A stretch of 64,000 nt of DNA from Salsipaludibacter albus (GCF_019798055.1 NZ_JAHOPH010000018.1:1-64000), one strand, 5' to 3'; shown: positions 8,157-18,227, numbered from the stretch's first letter. The notes: generated by a model not told the origin, from the sequence alone. Translations and numbers: made by a program.

Positions 8157-8195
8157 CGACGGCGGGCGACCGGAGTTCCCGGTCGCCCGCCGTCG
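8157..8195. terminator. Bidirectional hairpin terminator
   Basis: A 17-bp perfect stem (CGACGGCGGGCGACCGG and its complement) with loop AGTTC between the deacetylase gene and the convergent transporter lipoprotein gene; it can end transcription from both sides. Confidence 0.8.
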
Positions 8196-8239
8196 TGGTG
8201 CTCGTCGAGCGCGTCACGCCCGCCGACATCGTGGCTGGT

Positions 8240-9223
8240 TCAGGCGAACCACTCGTTGACGACGTCGGAGTTGTCGGAGATCCACTGCTGGACGGCCTCG
8301 GGCGTGCCGCCTTCACCAGCGTCCTCGATGACCAGCTCCAGGTCGGAGATCTGCTCACCGGTCATGGTGAAGTTCGACAGCCAGCCGGCCATCGACGGGA
8401 ACTCGTCCTCGAAGCCCTCGGCGGCGATGGTGTGGATCTCGTCGGGCTCACCGAGCGCGCCCTCCGGGTCCTCGAGGTTGGTGAGGTCCCACTTGGCGTA
8501 GGCCGAGTGGGGCTCCCACAGGGTCACGACGATCGGCTCGGAGTCGTCGATGGCGTCGCCGAGTGCCGACAGCATCGCGGAGGTGGACGACTCGACGAGC
8601 GTGAAGTTCTCCTCGAGGCCGTAGGTCGGCATGACCTCCTCCTTGGAGATGCGGGTCAGGCCGGCGCCGGACTCGATGCCGGTCACCTCACCGCCGAACA
8701 GGTCGGCGTTGTCGGCCAGGTCGGCGATCGTCGAGATGCCGTTGTCCTCGGCCACGTAGGTCGGGACGGCCCAGGTCAGCGGCGCCTCCTCGTACCAGAC
8801 GTTGAGGTCGGTGATCTGGTCACCGAACTGCTCCCAGTAGTCGGCGTGGGTCGCGGGGAGCCAGGCATCCATGAACAGGTGGAAGTCGCCATCGGCGACA
8901 CCCGTGTAGATGCTGCCGACCTCGGCGGTCGTGCTCTCCCACTCGTAGCCGCAGGCGGCCGCGAGCTCGGTCCACAGGGCATTGACGGCGACGTCCTCGG
9001 TCCAGCCGATGGACGCGACGCTGATCGTCCCGCCGTCACCAGCCTCGCCGGGGCACTCCATCTCGCCCGAGCCGGCGGCTTCGGTGGCGGCACCTTCGGT
9101 GGCGGTCGACTCGGTGTCGCCGCCCTCGCTGCCGTCGTCGCTGTCGCCGCAGCCGGCGAGGACCAGGGCTCCGGCGAACAGGGTGGCCAACAGTTTCATC
9201 GTGCGCGATCGTGCGTGATGCAC
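8240..9223 (-). CDS. proX: Glycine betaine/proline ABC transporter binding lipoprotein
   Basis: A 327-residue substrate-binding protein of the OpuAC/ProX family, the extracytoplasmic receptor for compatible solutes used in osmoprotection. The signal peptide ends in the lipobox LVLAGC (Cys25), followed by an acidic Ser/Thr/Glu linker to about residue 55. The mature domain carries Trp-rich segments (IGWTEDVAVNALWTEL, LTWAVPTYVA, VTLWEPHSAYAKW) of the kind that form the aromatic cage for quaternary amines. GTG at 9223 is preferred because GAAAGGA lies seven bases upstream; ATG at 9199 also gives a workable signal peptide. Last gene of the ATPase-permease-binding protein operon. Confidence 0.9.
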   Translation of the reverse strand: MHHARSRTMKLLATLFAGALVLAGCGDSDDGSEGGDTESTATEGAATEAAGSGEMECPGEAGDGGTISVASIGWTEDVAVNALWTELAAACGYEWESTTAEVGSIYTGVADGDFHLFMDAWLPATHADYWEQFGDQITDLNVWYEEAPLTWAVPTYVAEDNGISTIADLADNADLFGGEVTGIESGAGLTRISKEEVMPTYGLEENFTLVESSTSAMLSALGDAIDDSEPIVVTLWEPHSAYAKWDLTNLEDPEGALGEPDEIHTIAAEGFEDEFPSMAGWLSNFTMTGEQISDLELVIEDAGEGGTPEAVQQWISDNSDVVNEWFA

Positions 9224-9281
9224 GGGGTTCCTTTCTCGTTGGTTCGTGGTGTGTGTGGTGGTTGGTGGTGGTGTGGACGGA

Positions 9282-10151
9282 TCAGGCGGCGGCTGCCGCG
9301 CCGTCGTCGCCGCCGAGCGCCGACGTCACCCGGTCGAGGAAGACGGCGAGCACGACGACGCACAGGCCGGCGACGATGCCCAGCCCGAAGTCCAGTCGGG
9401 TGACGCCCTCGACGACGTTGCCGGCGATCCCGCCCCCACCGGCCAGGCCGCCGATGACGACCATGGACAGCGACAGCATGATGACCTGGTTGACGCCCGC
9501 CATGATCGTGGGCAGCGCCAGTGGCAACTGGACCTGGCGCAGGACCTCGCCGGGCGTGGCCCCGAAGGCCTCGGCGGCCTCGACGACCTCCTTGTCGACC
9601 TGGCGGATCCCGAGCTCGGTCAGGCGCACGGCCGGCGGCATCGCGAAGATCACCGAGGCCAGGACGCCACCGGCGGCGCCCACCCCGACCAGCGCGACGG
9701 CCAGCATGAGGTAGACGAACGACGGCATGGTCTGCATGAAGTCCAGGACGGGTCGCAGGATCTTGGACGCCGGTCCGGATCGACTCGCGAGGATCCCCAG
9801 TGGGACCCCGATCACGAGCGCGATCAGCGCGGCGACCAGCACGATCGCCAGCGACTCCATCGTGGGCTCGAAGTAGCCGATCGACTGCATGGCCCAGAAG
9901 GCGACGAAGGTCCCCAGCCCCAGCTTCCAGCCCTTGGAGAACCACGCGACCAACGCCAGTGCGATGATCACCACGATCGGCGGGGGGGTCGTCAGGATCC
10001 ACTCGACGGACGACACGAGCGTGTCGTCGAGGAAGGTCGAGAGCGCGTCGAACACGACCTCGCTGGCGTCGACGAAGGCGTCCCACGCATTGCCGACGTT
10101 CTCGGTGATGTTCCAGTCCGGGAACAGGGCGTCCTGTGCGAGCAGCCTCAT
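9282..10151 (-). CDS. proW: Glycine betaine/proline ABC transporter permease
   Basis: A 289-residue inner-membrane permease of the OpuAB/ProW family. After an amphipathic N-terminal region (to about 60) come six or more membrane helices, beginning PIVVIIALALVAWF. The EAA loop that docks to the ATPase is present as EAAEAFGATPGEVLRQVQLP (about residues 195-214). It likely forms a homodimeric channel with the ATPase encoded upstream; its ATG overlaps the ATPase stop as ATGA. A 58-base gap separates it from the binding-protein gene. Confidence 0.92.
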   Translation of the reverse strand: MRLLAQDALFPDWNITENVGNAWDAFVDASEVVFDALSTFLDDTLVSSVEWILTTPPPIVVIIALALVAWFSKGWKLGLGTFVAFWAMQSIGYFEPTMESLAIVLVAALIALVIGVPLGILASRSGPASKILRPVLDFMQTMPSFVYLMLAVALVGVGAAGGVLASVIFAMPPAVRLTELGIRQVDKEVVEAAEAFGATPGEVLRQVQLPLALPTIMAGVNQVIMLSLSMVVIGGLAGGGGIAGNVVEGVTRLDFGLGIVAGLCVVVLAVFLDRVTSALGGDDGAAAAA

Positions 10152-11422
10152 GCCGGCACCTCCCGACTCGTCGTGGCGTCCTCGGACGGTGCCTCGACCT
10201 GGTCCCGGGCGGGGCCGTCGGAGCCACGCGTGGCGTCCATCCGGCGGTCCCCGGCCAGGGCCCGCAGCAGCGCGGGGCGTGGCACGGTGCCCAACAGGTG
10301 TCCCTCGTCGTCGATGACGGCGATCGAGACCGTGTGTCGGGCGGCGATGGCGGACAGGTCGTCCAGCAGGGTGTCCGGAGACGCGGTGGCATAGGCGTCC
10401 ACCAGGTGGTCGCGGATGGTCGGGGCGTTCGCCTGCATGGCCGCCGCCATCTCCTGGTCGCGTGCCACCCCCAGGACGCGGTTGTCGTCGTCGACGACGT
10501 ACACACCATTGCGTTCCGAGGTGTCGAGGTGGTCCAGGACCTCGCGTGGCGTCGCGTCGGGCCCGAAGGTGGCGCTGGGCTCATGCATCGCCAGGGAGGC
10601 GGTCAGGACCCGGGACCGGTCGACGTCGGCGACGAAGTCGGCGACGTAGGTGGTCGCGGGGTCGTGGATGATCTCCTCCCCCGTGCCCACCTGGACGACC
10701 GCGCCGTCCTTCATCACCACGATCCGGTCCCCGATGCGCATGGCCTCGTTGAGGTCGTGGGTGATGAACACGACGGTGCGGGACAGCTCGGCCTGCAGTT
10801 CCATCAGCAGGTCCTGCATGTCCCGTCGGATCAACGGGTCCAGGGCCGAGAACGGCTCGTCCATCAGCAGGATGTCGGCATCGGTGGCCAGCCCGCGGGC
10901 GATCCCGACGCGCTGCTTCATGCCACCCGACATCTCCGACGGGTAGCGGTCGAACCACCCGGACAGGCCCACGCGCGCCAGCGCCCCCTCGGCGCGCTCG
11001 CGGCGCTCGGCCTCGTCGACGCCCTGGATCTTGAGTCCGTAGGCGGCGTTGTCCCCGACGGTCCGGTGCGGGAAGAGCGCGAAGTGCTGGAACACCATCG
11101 ACATCTTCTGGGCGCGGACCTCGCGCAGCCGGGACATCGACATGTCGCTGATGCGCTCGCCGTCGAGATCGACCGTCCCGGACGTCGGCTCGATCAGGCG
11201 GTTGAGCATGCGGATCACGGTCGACTTCCCGGAACCCGAGAGGCCCATGACCACGAACATCTCGCCCTGGTCGACGTCGAACGAGACGTCGTTGACGGCC
11301 AGCACCTGGCCGGTCTCGGCGAGGATCTCGTCCTTGGACTTGCCCTGCCGGGCCAGCTCGACCCCGCGCTCGGGATGGTTCCCGAACACCTTGGTCAGGC
11401 CCTTGACGTCGATGTGGCTCAC
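10148..11422 (-). CDS. proV: Glycine betaine/proline ABC transporter ATPase with CBS domains
   Basis: A 424-residue ATPase of the OpuAA/ProV family, the energy-coupling subunit. Walker A is GLSGSGKST (60-68), the signature is MSGGMKQRVGIARGLA and Walker B is DILLMDEPFSALD. A C-terminal region (about 275-400) contains two CBS motifs (VYVVDDDNRVLGVARDQEM; VSIAVIDDEGHLLGTV), which in this family sense ionic strength or nucleotides. GTG start at 11422 with AAGGA about eight bases upstream. First gene of the operon. The 288-bp region upstream contains two TTGACG sequences but no convincing paired -10 box. Confidence 0.93.
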   Translation of the reverse strand: MSHIDVKGLTKVFGNHPERGVELARQGKSKDEILAETGQVLAVNDVSFDVDQGEMFVVMGLSGSGKSTVIRMLNRLIEPTSGTVDLDGERISDMSMSRLREVRAQKMSMVFQHFALFPHRTVGDNAAYGLKIQGVDEAERRERAEGALARVGLSGWFDRYPSEMSGGMKQRVGIARGLATDADILLMDEPFSALDPLIRRDMQDLLMELQAELSRTVVFITHDLNEAMRIGDRIVVMKDGAVVQVGTGEEIIHDPATTYVADFVADVDRSRVLTASLAMHEPSATFGPDATPREVLDHLDTSERNGVYVVDDDNRVLGVARDQEMAAAMQANAPTIRDHLVDAYATASPDTLLDDLSAIAARHTVSIAVIDDEGHLLGTVPRPALLRALAGDRRMDATRGSDGPARDQVEAPSEDATTSREVPA

Positions 11423-11633
11423 GCGGTGGTCCTTCGTCGTCCCGGTCCTCGAACTCGGTGCGTCATGCGCAACGAGGCGCGCGCCCCGCGACGCAGCCCG
11501 CCCCGCGGACCGGAGCGGGAGGCGGCGACACGAGCGGCGGGACCCGTCGGACCGGGGTCGGGCGGGTCCACCTCGTCACGACCTCCACCGTAGGGGCAGA
11601 GGTCGTCAATGCCAACCGACACGGTGCCGTCAA

Positions 11634-11651
11634 CCCCGACGTTCGTCGGGG
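11634..11651 (-). terminator. Hairpin downstream of trpA
   Basis: CCCCGACG-TT-CGTCGGGG, an 8-bp perfect stem 60 bases past the trpA stop, a probable terminator of the trp operon. The rest of the 288-bp gap between trpA and proV shows no gene. Confidence 0.5.
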
Positions 11652-11710
11652 GTGGTGGCGGAATGCCGACCCCGCCCGCTCGTGCGGAAGGATGCTGGCG
11701 GGGGCGGACG

Positions 11711-12661
11711 TCAGCCCTGTTCGACCCCGCGGCGCAGCTCGGCGACCAGCGCGGCGACACGATCGGGCGCCCCGGCCGGGGCGCCGTCCGCGACGACGGC
11801 GACCACCTCCGAGCCGACGATGACCCCGTCGGCGAAGCCGGCGACCGCCCGTGCGTCCTGCGCGTCCTTGACCCCGACCCCGACCGCGATCGGGGTGTCG
11901 GTGCGGGTCCGCAGGCGGTCCACCAGGTCCTCGCTGGCCCGGCGTGCCACCGACTTCACGCCGGTCACGCCCAGCAGCCCCGTCGCGTAGATGAAGCCCG
12001 TGCTGGACCCGGCGATGGCGTCGAGCCGCCGGTCCGACGACACCGACGACGCCATCAGGACCGAGGCCAGTCCGGCCCCGGCGGCGACGTCGTCCCATGG
12101 CCCGGACTCGTCGACCGGCAGGTCGGGAAGGATCGTCCCGGCGATCCCGGCGGCGGCCAGCTCGTCGGCGAAGCGGCCGTAGCCGTGCGCATCGGCGATG
12201 GTCACGTAGGTCATCACCAGTGCCGGGACGTCGACCTCGTCGGTCAGCACCGTGCACATGGCGAGGTGGTCGGCGACCGTCACGCCACGCTCCAGCACCT
12301 GCTGGTTGGCGGCCTGGATGATCGGACCGTCCATCACCGGGTCGGAGAACGGGAAGCCCACCTCCAGGACGTCGGCTCCGGCCTCGGCCGCCGCGGCCAG
12401 GCAGGCACGCGAGGTGTCGTGGTCCGGGAACCCCGCCGGCAGGTAGATGACGAGGGCGGCACGGTCCTGCGCCCGGGCGGCGGCGAACGCGTGGGCCACG
12501 CGGCCGGCGCCGTCGGGACGCTCGGCCGCGACGTCCGCGGGGTCCACCACGCGCTCGGGAGGGATGTCGTCGGTCTCGTCGACCGCGCTGGGCGCGACCT
12601 CGCCGTCGGCGATGGCGTCGCGCAGGTCCTCGGTCACGATCCGGATCGGCTCGTCGGCCAT
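11711..12661 (-). CDS. trpA: Tryptophan synthase alpha subunit
   Basis: A 316-residue TIM-barrel subunit that cleaves indole-3-glycerol phosphate to indole. The catalytic Glu is in LEVGFPFSDPVMDGP and the catalytic Asp region in IYLPAGFPD; phosphate-binding glycines are near GVGVKDAQDARAV. The protein starts about 45 residues earlier than most TrpA: the extension is acidic and likely disordered, but the ATG at 12661 overlaps the trpB stop by one base (TGATG), which argues that it is the true start. It forms an alpha2-beta2 complex with TrpB. Confidence 0.93.
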   Translation of the reverse strand: MADEPIRIVTEDLRDAIADGEVAPSAVDETDDIPPERVVDPADVAAERPDGAGRVAHAFAAARAQDRAALVIYLPAGFPDHDTSRACLAAAAEAGADVLEVGFPFSDPVMDGPIIQAANQQVLERGVTVADHLAMCTVLTDEVDVPALVMTYVTIADAHGYGRFADELAAAGIAGTILPDLPVDESGPWDDVAAGAGLASVLMASSVSSDRRLDAIAGSSTGFIYATGLLGVTGVKSVARRASEDLVDRLRTRTDTPIAVGVGVKDAQDARAVAGFADGVIVGSEVVAVVADGAPAGAPDRVAALVAELRRGVEQG

Positions 12662-13959
12662 CAGTCCACCACCTTGTCGGCCTCGTCGAGGTCCACGCCG
12701 ACGTCCCATCCCGCGACCCGGACCACCTCGTCGACGTCCTTGTCGCCGCGTCCGGACATCGTCAGCACGACCCGGGCGTCGTCGTCGAGCACCTCGTGGC
12801 CGTGCCGCAGCAGCCATCCGACCGCGTGTGCGGGCTCGAGCGCCGGGATGATGCCCTCCAGCTCCGACGTCCGGCGGAAGCCCAACAGGGCGTCGTCGTC
12901 GGTGGCCGACAGGTAGGTCCCCCGACCGGTGTCGGCCAGGTGGGCGTGCTCGGGGCCCACGCCGGGGTAGTCCAGCCCGGCCGACACCGAGTGGGCCGGC
13001 TGGACCTGCCCGTCGTCGTCGACCAGGGCGATCTGGCGCGCACCGTGCAGGACCGCCTCGCGGCCCTCGGTGATGGTCGCGGCCGAGTGTCCCGAGCCGA
13101 CCCCGTGTCCGGCCGCCTCGATCCCGATCAGCGCCACCTCGGGGTGGTCGATGTAGTCGGCGAAGGACCCGATGGCGTTGGAGCCACCACCGACACAGGC
13201 GATCACCGCGTCCGGCAGCGCGCCGGCCACGCCGGTGGTCTCCTCGACCTGCTCGGCGAACTGGGCCCGCGACTCCAGCGAGATCACCGACTGCAGGGTC
13301 CGCACCATCGTCGGGAACGGGTGCGGCCCCATGGCCGAGCCGATCAGGTAGTGGGTGGTGTCGACGTTGGAGACCCAGTCCCGGAACGCCTCGTTGATGG
13401 CGTCCTTGAGGGTGCGGGTCCCGGACTCGACCGGGACCACCTCGGCGCCGAGCAGTTGCATCCGGACCACGTTCAGGCGCTGGCGACGACAGTCCTCGGC
13501 GCCCATGTAGACCGTGCACTCCTGGCCGAACAGCGCGGCCGCCGTCGCGGTCGCCACGCCGTGCTGGCCGGCCCCGGTCTCGGCGATGATGCGGGGCTTG
13601 CCCATTCGCTTGGCCAGCAGCGCCTGGCCGACGACGTTGTTGAGCTTGTGCGAGCCGGTGTGGGCGAGGTCCTCGCGCTTGAGCCAGGTGGCGATGCCGG
13701 CCTCCTCGCTGAGCCGCTCGGCGAGGTACAGCGCCGTCGGACGCCCGCCGTAGTGGCGCCGCAGCCGGTCCAGTTCGTCGGTGAACGCCTCGTCGGCGCT
13801 GGCGTCGGCCCACGCGTCGGCCAGTTCCTCGATGGCGCCGAACAGCGCCTCGGGGACGAACTGGCCACCGAAGCGGCCGAAGTAGCCGGGCCGCTCCGAC
13901 GGCGGCGGTGGGCTCATCTTGGAGGATCGGGGCGGGTGGTGGGTCGGTGCGTGTGTCAT
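12661..13959 (-). CDS. trpB: Tryptophan synthase beta subunit
   Basis: A 432-residue pyridoxal-phosphate enzyme that joins indole and serine to make tryptophan. The cofactor lysine is K105 in HTGSHKLNN; the phosphate-binding loop is [29 protein letters not shown] is the usual N-terminal signature. ATG at 13959 has AAAGG eight bases upstream; a Met at residue 15 is an alternative. It is separated from trpC by 99 bases that hold a strong hairpin, so trpBA may be partly independent of trpE-trpC. Confidence 0.96.
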   Translation of the reverse strand: MTHAPTHHPPRSSKMSPPPPSERPGYFGRFGGQFVPEALFGAIEELADAWADASADEAFTDELDRLRRHYGGRPTALYLAERLSEEAGIATWLKREDLAHTGSHKLNNVVGQALLAKRMGKPRIIAETGAGQHGVATATAAALFGQECTVYMGAEDCRRQRLNVVRMQLLGAEVVPVESGTRTLKDAINEAFRDWVSNVDTTHYLIGSAMGPHPFPTMVRTLQSVISLESRAQFAEQVEETTGVAGALPDAVIACVGGGSNAIGSFADYIDHPEVALIGIEAAGHGVGSGHSAATITEGREAVLHGARQIALVDDDGQVQPAHSVSAGLDYPGVGPEHAHLADTGRGTYLSATDDDALLGFRRTSELEGIIPALEPAHAVGWLLRHGHEVLDDDARVVLTMSGRGDKDVDEVVRVAGWDVGVDLDEADKVVD

Positions 13960-14029
13960 GACAGGGGCCTTTGCATCGCCGTCAGGGTGCCACGTCCGTC
14001 GGGACGGGCAGGACGTTCGTCGGTGTCGG

Positions 14030-14056
14030 GGCCGGTCCGCGATGGGCGGACCGGCC
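14030..14056 (-). terminator. Hairpin between trpC and trpB
   Basis: An 11-bp perfect stem (GGCCGGTCCGC and its complement) with loop GATGG, beginning two bases after the trpC stop. It may act as a partial terminator or RNA-stability element that lowers trpBA expression relative to trpE-trpC, or may mark the end of the first operon. Confidence 0.55.
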
Positions 14057-14058
14057 GA

Positions 14059-14898
14059 TCACCATCGCCCCAGACCCCTGGAAGGACCCCCGGTCGACTC
14101 GCCCCCCACGCCGGCGGTCGCCCGTCCGGCATCGACCAGGGCACGGGCGGCGGCCTCGGGGTCGTCGGCGACGACCAGGGACTCACCCACCAGCACGGCG
14201 TCGGCGCCGGCTGCCGCCGCGGCCCCCACGTCCGCCGGACCCCGCACCCCGGACTCCGCCACCGCGACCACGTCGTCGGGGATGGCGGGCCGCAGCCGGG
14301 CGAAGGCGTCCCGATCGACCTCGAAGGTGCGCAGGTCACGCGCGTTCACGCCGACCACGGCCGGCTCGATCGCGAGCGCCCTGGCCAGCTCGCCCTCGTC
14401 GTGCACCTCCACCAGGACCGACAGGTCGAGCGCGGCCGCCGCGTCGGCGAACGTGGCGAGCTCGTCGTCGTCCAGTGCGGCCACGATCAGCAGGACCGCC
14501 GACGCGCCGGCCAGGCGTGCCTGCACGATCTGGTGACGGTCGACCGTGAAGTCCTTGCGCAGGGTCGGCGTGCCCAGCGCGGAGACGGCCACGAGGTCGT
14601 CGAGGCTGCCCTTGAACCGGTCGGGCTCGGTCAGCACCGAGATCGCGGCGACCCCGGCATCCCGGTAGGCGCGTCCCTGGGCCACCGCGTCGAGGTCGGG
14701 GGCGAGGTCGCCCTTGCTGGGCGAGGCCCGCTTGACCTCGGCGATCACGGCCACGCCCGGCGCTCGCAGGGCGTCGGCGAACGACGGAGGGGCCGGGCCG
14801 GAGATCCGTGCGGCCAGTGCGTCGGTGCCCTCGCGGGCGCGGTCGGCGGCGACCCTGGTCCGGGCCTCGTCGAGCAGCAGGTCGAGGAAGGCGGTCAC
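14059..14898 (-). CDS. trpC: Indole-3-glycerol phosphate synthase
   Basis: A 279-residue TIM barrel closing the indole ring from CdRP. Catalytic residues lie in AEVKRASPSKGDLAP, LRKDFTVDRHQI (Lys and Asp), LVEVHDEGEL (Glu), VGVNARDLRTFEVD (Asn-Arg) and AESGVRGPADV. Start is GTG at 14898, overlapping the trpE stop as GTGA. The last 20 residues (Gly/Ser-rich) exceed the usual family end. Confidence 0.95.
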   Translation of the reverse strand: MTAFLDLLLDEARTRVAADRAREGTDALAARISGPAPPSFADALRAPGVAVIAEVKRASPSKGDLAPDLDAVAQGRAYRDAGVAAISVLTEPDRFKGSLDDLVAVSALGTPTLRKDFTVDRHQIVQARLAGASAVLLIVAALDDDELATFADAAAALDLSVLVEVHDEGELARALAIEPAVVGVNARDLRTFEVDRDAFARLRPAIPDDVVAVAESGVRGPADVGAAAAAGADAVLVGESLVVADDPEAAARALVDAGRATAGVGGESTGGPSRGLGRW

Positions 14899-16406
14899 GT
14901 GCCCGCTCCCCCACCGACGGGGTCACGCCACGCCTCCGCGGCCGCGACGGCCGACAGCAGCGCCCCGGCCTTGTCCCGGGACTCCTGCTGCTCGGTGGTC
15001 GGGTCCGAATCGGCGACGATCCCGGCCCCGGCCTGGACGTGCACGACCCCGTCCTTGACCACCGCCGTGCGCAACGCGATGCAGGTGTCGAGGTTGCCCG
15101 AGAAGTCGACGTAGCCGACCGCACCGGCGTAGACCCCGCGACGGGACGGCTCGAGGTCGTCGATGATCTGCATCGCCCGGACCTTCGGGGCGCCGGACAC
15201 GGTCCCGGCCGGGAACACCGAGCGCAGGACGTCGACCGGGCTCAGCCCGTCGCGCAGCGTCCCGGTCACCGAGCTGACCAGGTGCATGACGTGGCTGTAG
15301 CGCTCGACCACCATCATCTCGTCGACCTCGACGGAACCGATCTCGCAGACCCGGCCCAGGTCGTTGCGTCCGAGGTCGACGAGCATCACGTGCTCGGCGC
15401 GTTCCTTGGCGTCGCCCAGCAGCTCGCGCTCGAGCTCGCGGTCCTGGGCCTCGGTGGCGCCACGGGGTCGGGTCCCGGCGATCGGCCAGGTCTCGACGTG
15501 GCGGCCCTTGACCTGCACGAGCGCCTCGGGCGACGACCCGACCACCTGGAAGTCCTCGAAGTCGAAGTAGAACAGGTACGGCGACGGGTTGATCACGCGC
15601 AGCACCCGGTACAGGTCGAACGGGTCGGCCTCCATGGACGCCGACAGCCGCTGGCTCACCACGGTTTGGAACGTGTCCCCCTCGACGATGTGCTCCTTGA
15701 CCCGCTCCACCATGGCCTCGTACTCGCCGGCGGCGAGGTTGGAGGTGGACGGCGCGGCCTCGCCCAGGACGGGTGGCGGCTTGGGCGAGGACGCGACCGA
15801 CGTCGCCAGGCGCTCGACCAGGGCGTCGGTCGCCGTGACGGCCTCGTCGTACTGCGTCGCCGGGTCGTCGCCCACGACCACGTTGGTGACCACGGTCATC
15901 GTCTGGCGCAGGTGGTCCAGCCCCACGACGTGGCGGTGCACCATCATGAGCACGTCGGGCAGGCCGAGGTCGTCGGTGCCGGTGTCGGGGATGTCCTCGA
16001 CCTCGCGGACGGCGTCGTAGCCGATGACGCCGACCGCGCCGCCGTGCAGTGGCAGGGACGGGAAGTCGGGCGCGTGCAGGGCGCCGACGAGGGCGTCGAG
16101 GGCGGCCAGCGGGCCGTCGGCGTCGCGGGCGGCGTCCGGGACCGCGATCCCGGGCTCGGCCTCGATGACCACCTCGCCGCCCCGGCCGCGCAGGGTCATC
16201 AGCGGGTCGGTGCCGATGAACGAGTAGCGACCCCAGTTGCGCCCGTGCTCGGCCGATTCCAGCAGGAAGGTCGGACCGTCACCGCGCAGCCGTGCGTACA
16301 CCGACAGCGGGGTGTCGAGGTCGGCCAGCAGCTCGCGGTGGATCGGCACCACCGTGTGGTCGGCGGCGAGGGCGAGGAAGGTCTCGCGGTCGGGGGTGAC
16401 GCTCAT
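14895..16406 (-). CDS. trpE: Anthranilate synthase component I
   Basis: A 503-residue chorismate-using enzyme making anthranilate, the first step of tryptophan synthesis; it needs the glutamine amidotransferase TrpG, not in this window. The N-terminal domain has the LLES motif that binds tryptophan for feedback inhibition; the C-terminal domain has [36 protein letters not shown] and [15 protein letters not shown]. The length is normal. ATG at 16406 overlaps the hisI stop by four bases. Confidence 0.96.
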   Translation of the reverse strand: MSVTPDRETFLALAADHTVVPIHRELLADLDTPLSVYARLRGDGPTFLLESAEHGRNWGRYSFIGTDPLMTLRGRGGEVVIEAEPGIAVPDAARDADGPLAALDALVGALHAPDFPSLPLHGGAVGVIGYDAVREVEDIPDTGTDDLGLPDVLMMVHRHVVGLDHLRQTMTVVTNVVVGDDPATQYDEAVTATDALVERLATSVASSPKPPPVLGEAAPSTSNLAAGEYEAMVERVKEHIVEGDTFQTVVSQRLSASMEADPFDLYRVLRVINPSPYLFYFDFEDFQVVGSSPEALVQVKGRHVETWPIAGTRPRGATEAQDRELERELLGDAKERAEHVMLVDLGRNDLGRVCEIGSVEVDEMMVVERYSHVMHLVSSVTGTLRDGLSPVDVLRSVFPAGTVSGAPKVRAMQIIDDLEPSRRGVYAGAVGYVDFSGNLDTCIALRTAVVKDGVVHVQAGAGIVADSDPTTEQQESRDKAGALLSAVAAAEAWRDPVGGGAGT

Positions 16407-16840
16407 GCGGGGTCCTGGTCGGGGGCGGTCAGGTCGGCAGGGCGACGATGGAAGCAGGTCCAGGCGCCGGTGTGGCAGGCCACCCCGTCCTGGTCGACGG
16501 TCACCAGCAGGGTGTCGGCGTCGCAGTCGACGTGCAGGTCGACGACGTGCTGGACGTGGCCGGAGGTCTCACCCTTGCGCCACAGTTGCTGTCGCGACCG
16601 GGACCAGAAGACCGTCCGACCCTCGTCCAGGGTGGCCGTGACCGCCTCGGCGTTCATCCAGGCGACCATCAGGACGTCACCGCTGGCGTGGTCCTGCACC
16701 ACCGCGGGCAGCAACCCGCGGTCGTCGAAGGCCAGCTGGTCGACCAGCGGGTTGGCCGCCGAGGCGAGCTCGGCCGAACCGCCGGACCGGCCACCGGGGG
16801 CGGAGGAGGTCGGCGTCGAGGATGCAGGACTCGCCACCAC
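16403..16840 (-). CDS. hisI: Phosphoribosyl-AMP cyclohydrolase
   Basis: A 145-residue enzyme for the third step of histidine synthesis, without a fused HisE domain. Zinc and catalytic residues are in [20 protein letters not shown] and the following [10 protein letters not shown]; the substrate-binding [17 protein letters not shown] motif is intact. The first 30 residues are a Ser/Pro/Gly-rich extension, so the true start could be later. TAGGCT on the minus strand (16866-16871), 26 bases before the GTG, is a candidate -10. It heads the hisI-trpE-trpC run, an arrangement common in actinobacteria. Confidence 0.93.
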   Translation of the reverse strand: MVASPASSTPTSSAPGGRSGGSAELASAANPLVDQLAFDDRGLLPAVVQDHASGDVLMVAWMNAEAVTATLDEGRTVFWSRSRQQLWRKGETSGHVQHVVDLHVDCDADTLLVTVDQDGVACHTGAWTCFHRRPADLTAPDQDPA

Positions 16841-16932
16841 GTGGCCTTGGTCGACGACGACGGCGAGCCTATCGGCGGCACGGGGGCGCTCGGTCGGCAG
16901 CCGGGGTCCTACCGTGGCCGGCGTACGACCCC

Positions 16933-17421
16933 GTGACCACCAACGATCGAGTGCCCGTGTCCGTGCACGCCTGTCCGTGCGGCCGCCCCCGGCGTCGCGC
17001 GATCGCGCCCCCCGTGGAGGTCGACGACGGCATCGTCGTCCTGCGACTGGAGGGCGTCGGCGTGGAGGTCTGCGACGATGGGCACGTCACGGTGGTCGAC
17101 GACGGCCTGGCGGACCACCTGGTCGCGAGCCTGCGTGGCCAGCTGCTCGTGGCCGGCCGACGTCGCCTGCTTCGCCGGGACACGTGTGGCAACTGCGGGG
17201 AGGACCTCGCCCTGCCCCCACGCACCACCGAGACACCGGTGGTCGACGACGACGGCCCCACCGTGGTGACGCTGGTGCCGGTCGCGCCGATGGTGCGGTG
17301 CTCAGCCTGTGGACGCGAGCAGTACGTGGCCGCGGTCGCCGACCGGCTCGAGGCGCTGGTCCCCCGGGCCGTCACCGCCGTCGCGGCCGGCATGCCGGGA
17401 CCGTCGGGCACGTCCGGCTGA
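16933..17421 (+). CDS. Zinc-ribbon-like hypothetical protein
   Basis: A 162-residue protein with three Cys groups: ACPCG near the N-terminus, TCGNCG in the middle and CSACG near the C-terminus. The last two, about 45 residues apart, could form one zinc ribbon. Between them are strand-like segments ([16 protein letters not shown]-type). The GTG at 16933 is used because CTACCGT, a candidate -10, is 18 bases upstream, implying a nearly leaderless mRNA; a GTG at 16951 is an alternative. It is inverted relative to its his/trp neighbours and separates hisF from hisI. I do not recognise a family. Confidence 0.6.
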   Translation: MTTNDRVPVSVHACPCGRPRRRAIAPPVEVDDGIVVLRLEGVGVEVCDDGHVTVVDDGLADHLVASLRGQLLVAGRRRLLRRDTCGNCGEDLALPPRTTETPVVDDDGPTVVTLVPVAPMVRCSACGREQYVAAVADRLEALVPRAVTAVAAGMPGPSGTSG

Positions 17422-17429
17422 CCCGGGCG

Positions 17430-18227
17430 TCAGGTCCGCCGGACGGGGATGCCGGCGGTGGCCATCGCGTCCTTGGCCTCGTCGACGCCGACCTCGCCGA
17501 AGTGGAAGATCGATGCGGCCAGGACGGCGCTCGCGTCCGCCTCCACGATCGCCTCGGCGAGGTGCTCGGCACTGCCGGCACCACCGGAGGCGATCACCGG
17601 GATGGTCACCACGTCGGTGACCGCGCGGGTCATCTCGACGTCGAAGCCGGCCTTGGTGCCGTCCCGGTCCATCGAGTTCAGCAGGATCTCGCCCGCACCC
17701 AGCTCCTGCATCCGGCGACACCAGTCGACCAGGTCGATGGCCTCGGCCACCCGACCTCCCCGGGTGGTCAGGTGGAACCCGCTGGTGGCGGCGGCGCGGA
17801 CCTCGTCGGGGGCGTCGGGGGTGACACGCCGGGCGTCGATCGAGGCGACGACCGACTGCGAGCCGACCGAGGCGGCCGCCTCGGCGACCAGCTCGGGGCG
17901 CCGCACGGCCGCGGTGTTGAAGGCCACCTTGTCGGCCCCGGCGTGCAGCATGGTGCGGGCGTCGTCGACGCTGCGCAGCCCCCCGCCGACCGCGAACGGG
18001 ATCGACACCTGGTCGGCGACCCGGCTGACGACGTCGACCATCGTGTCGCGCTCGTCCGACGAGGCCGTGATGTCGAGGAAGACCAGTTCGTCGATGCCGG
18101 CCCGGTCGTAGGCCGCGGCCAGCGCGACCGGGTCGCCGGCATCACGCAGGTCGACGAAGTTGACGCCCTTGACGACCCGGCCGCCGGTCACGTCCAGGCA
18201 GGCGATGACCCGGGCAGCGACGGTCAC
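17430..18227 (-). CDS. hisF: Imidazole glycerol phosphate synthase, cyclase subunit
   Basis: A 265-residue TIM barrel that uses ammonia from HisH to make imidazole glycerol phosphate and AICAR. Catalytic Asp residues are in [13 protein letters not shown] and [16 protein letters not shown]; the repeated phosphate-binding half-barrels are visible ([14 protein letters not shown] and [14 protein letters not shown]). GTG start overlaps the hisA stop by four bases. Its partner hisH lies 6 kb away at 24209. Confidence 0.96.
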   Translation of the reverse strand: MTVAARVIACLDVTGGRVVKGVNFVDLRDAGDPVALAAAYDRAGIDELVFLDITASSDERDTMVDVVSRVADQVSIPFAVGGGLRSVDDARTMLHAGADKVAFNTAAVRRPELVAEAAASVGSQSVVASIDARRVTPDAPDEVRAAATSGFHLTTRGGRVAEAIDLVDWCRRMQELGAGEILLNSMDRDGTKAGFDVEMTRAVTDVVTIPVIASGGAGSAEHLAEAIVEADASAVLAASIFHFGEVGVDEAKDAMATAGIPVRRT

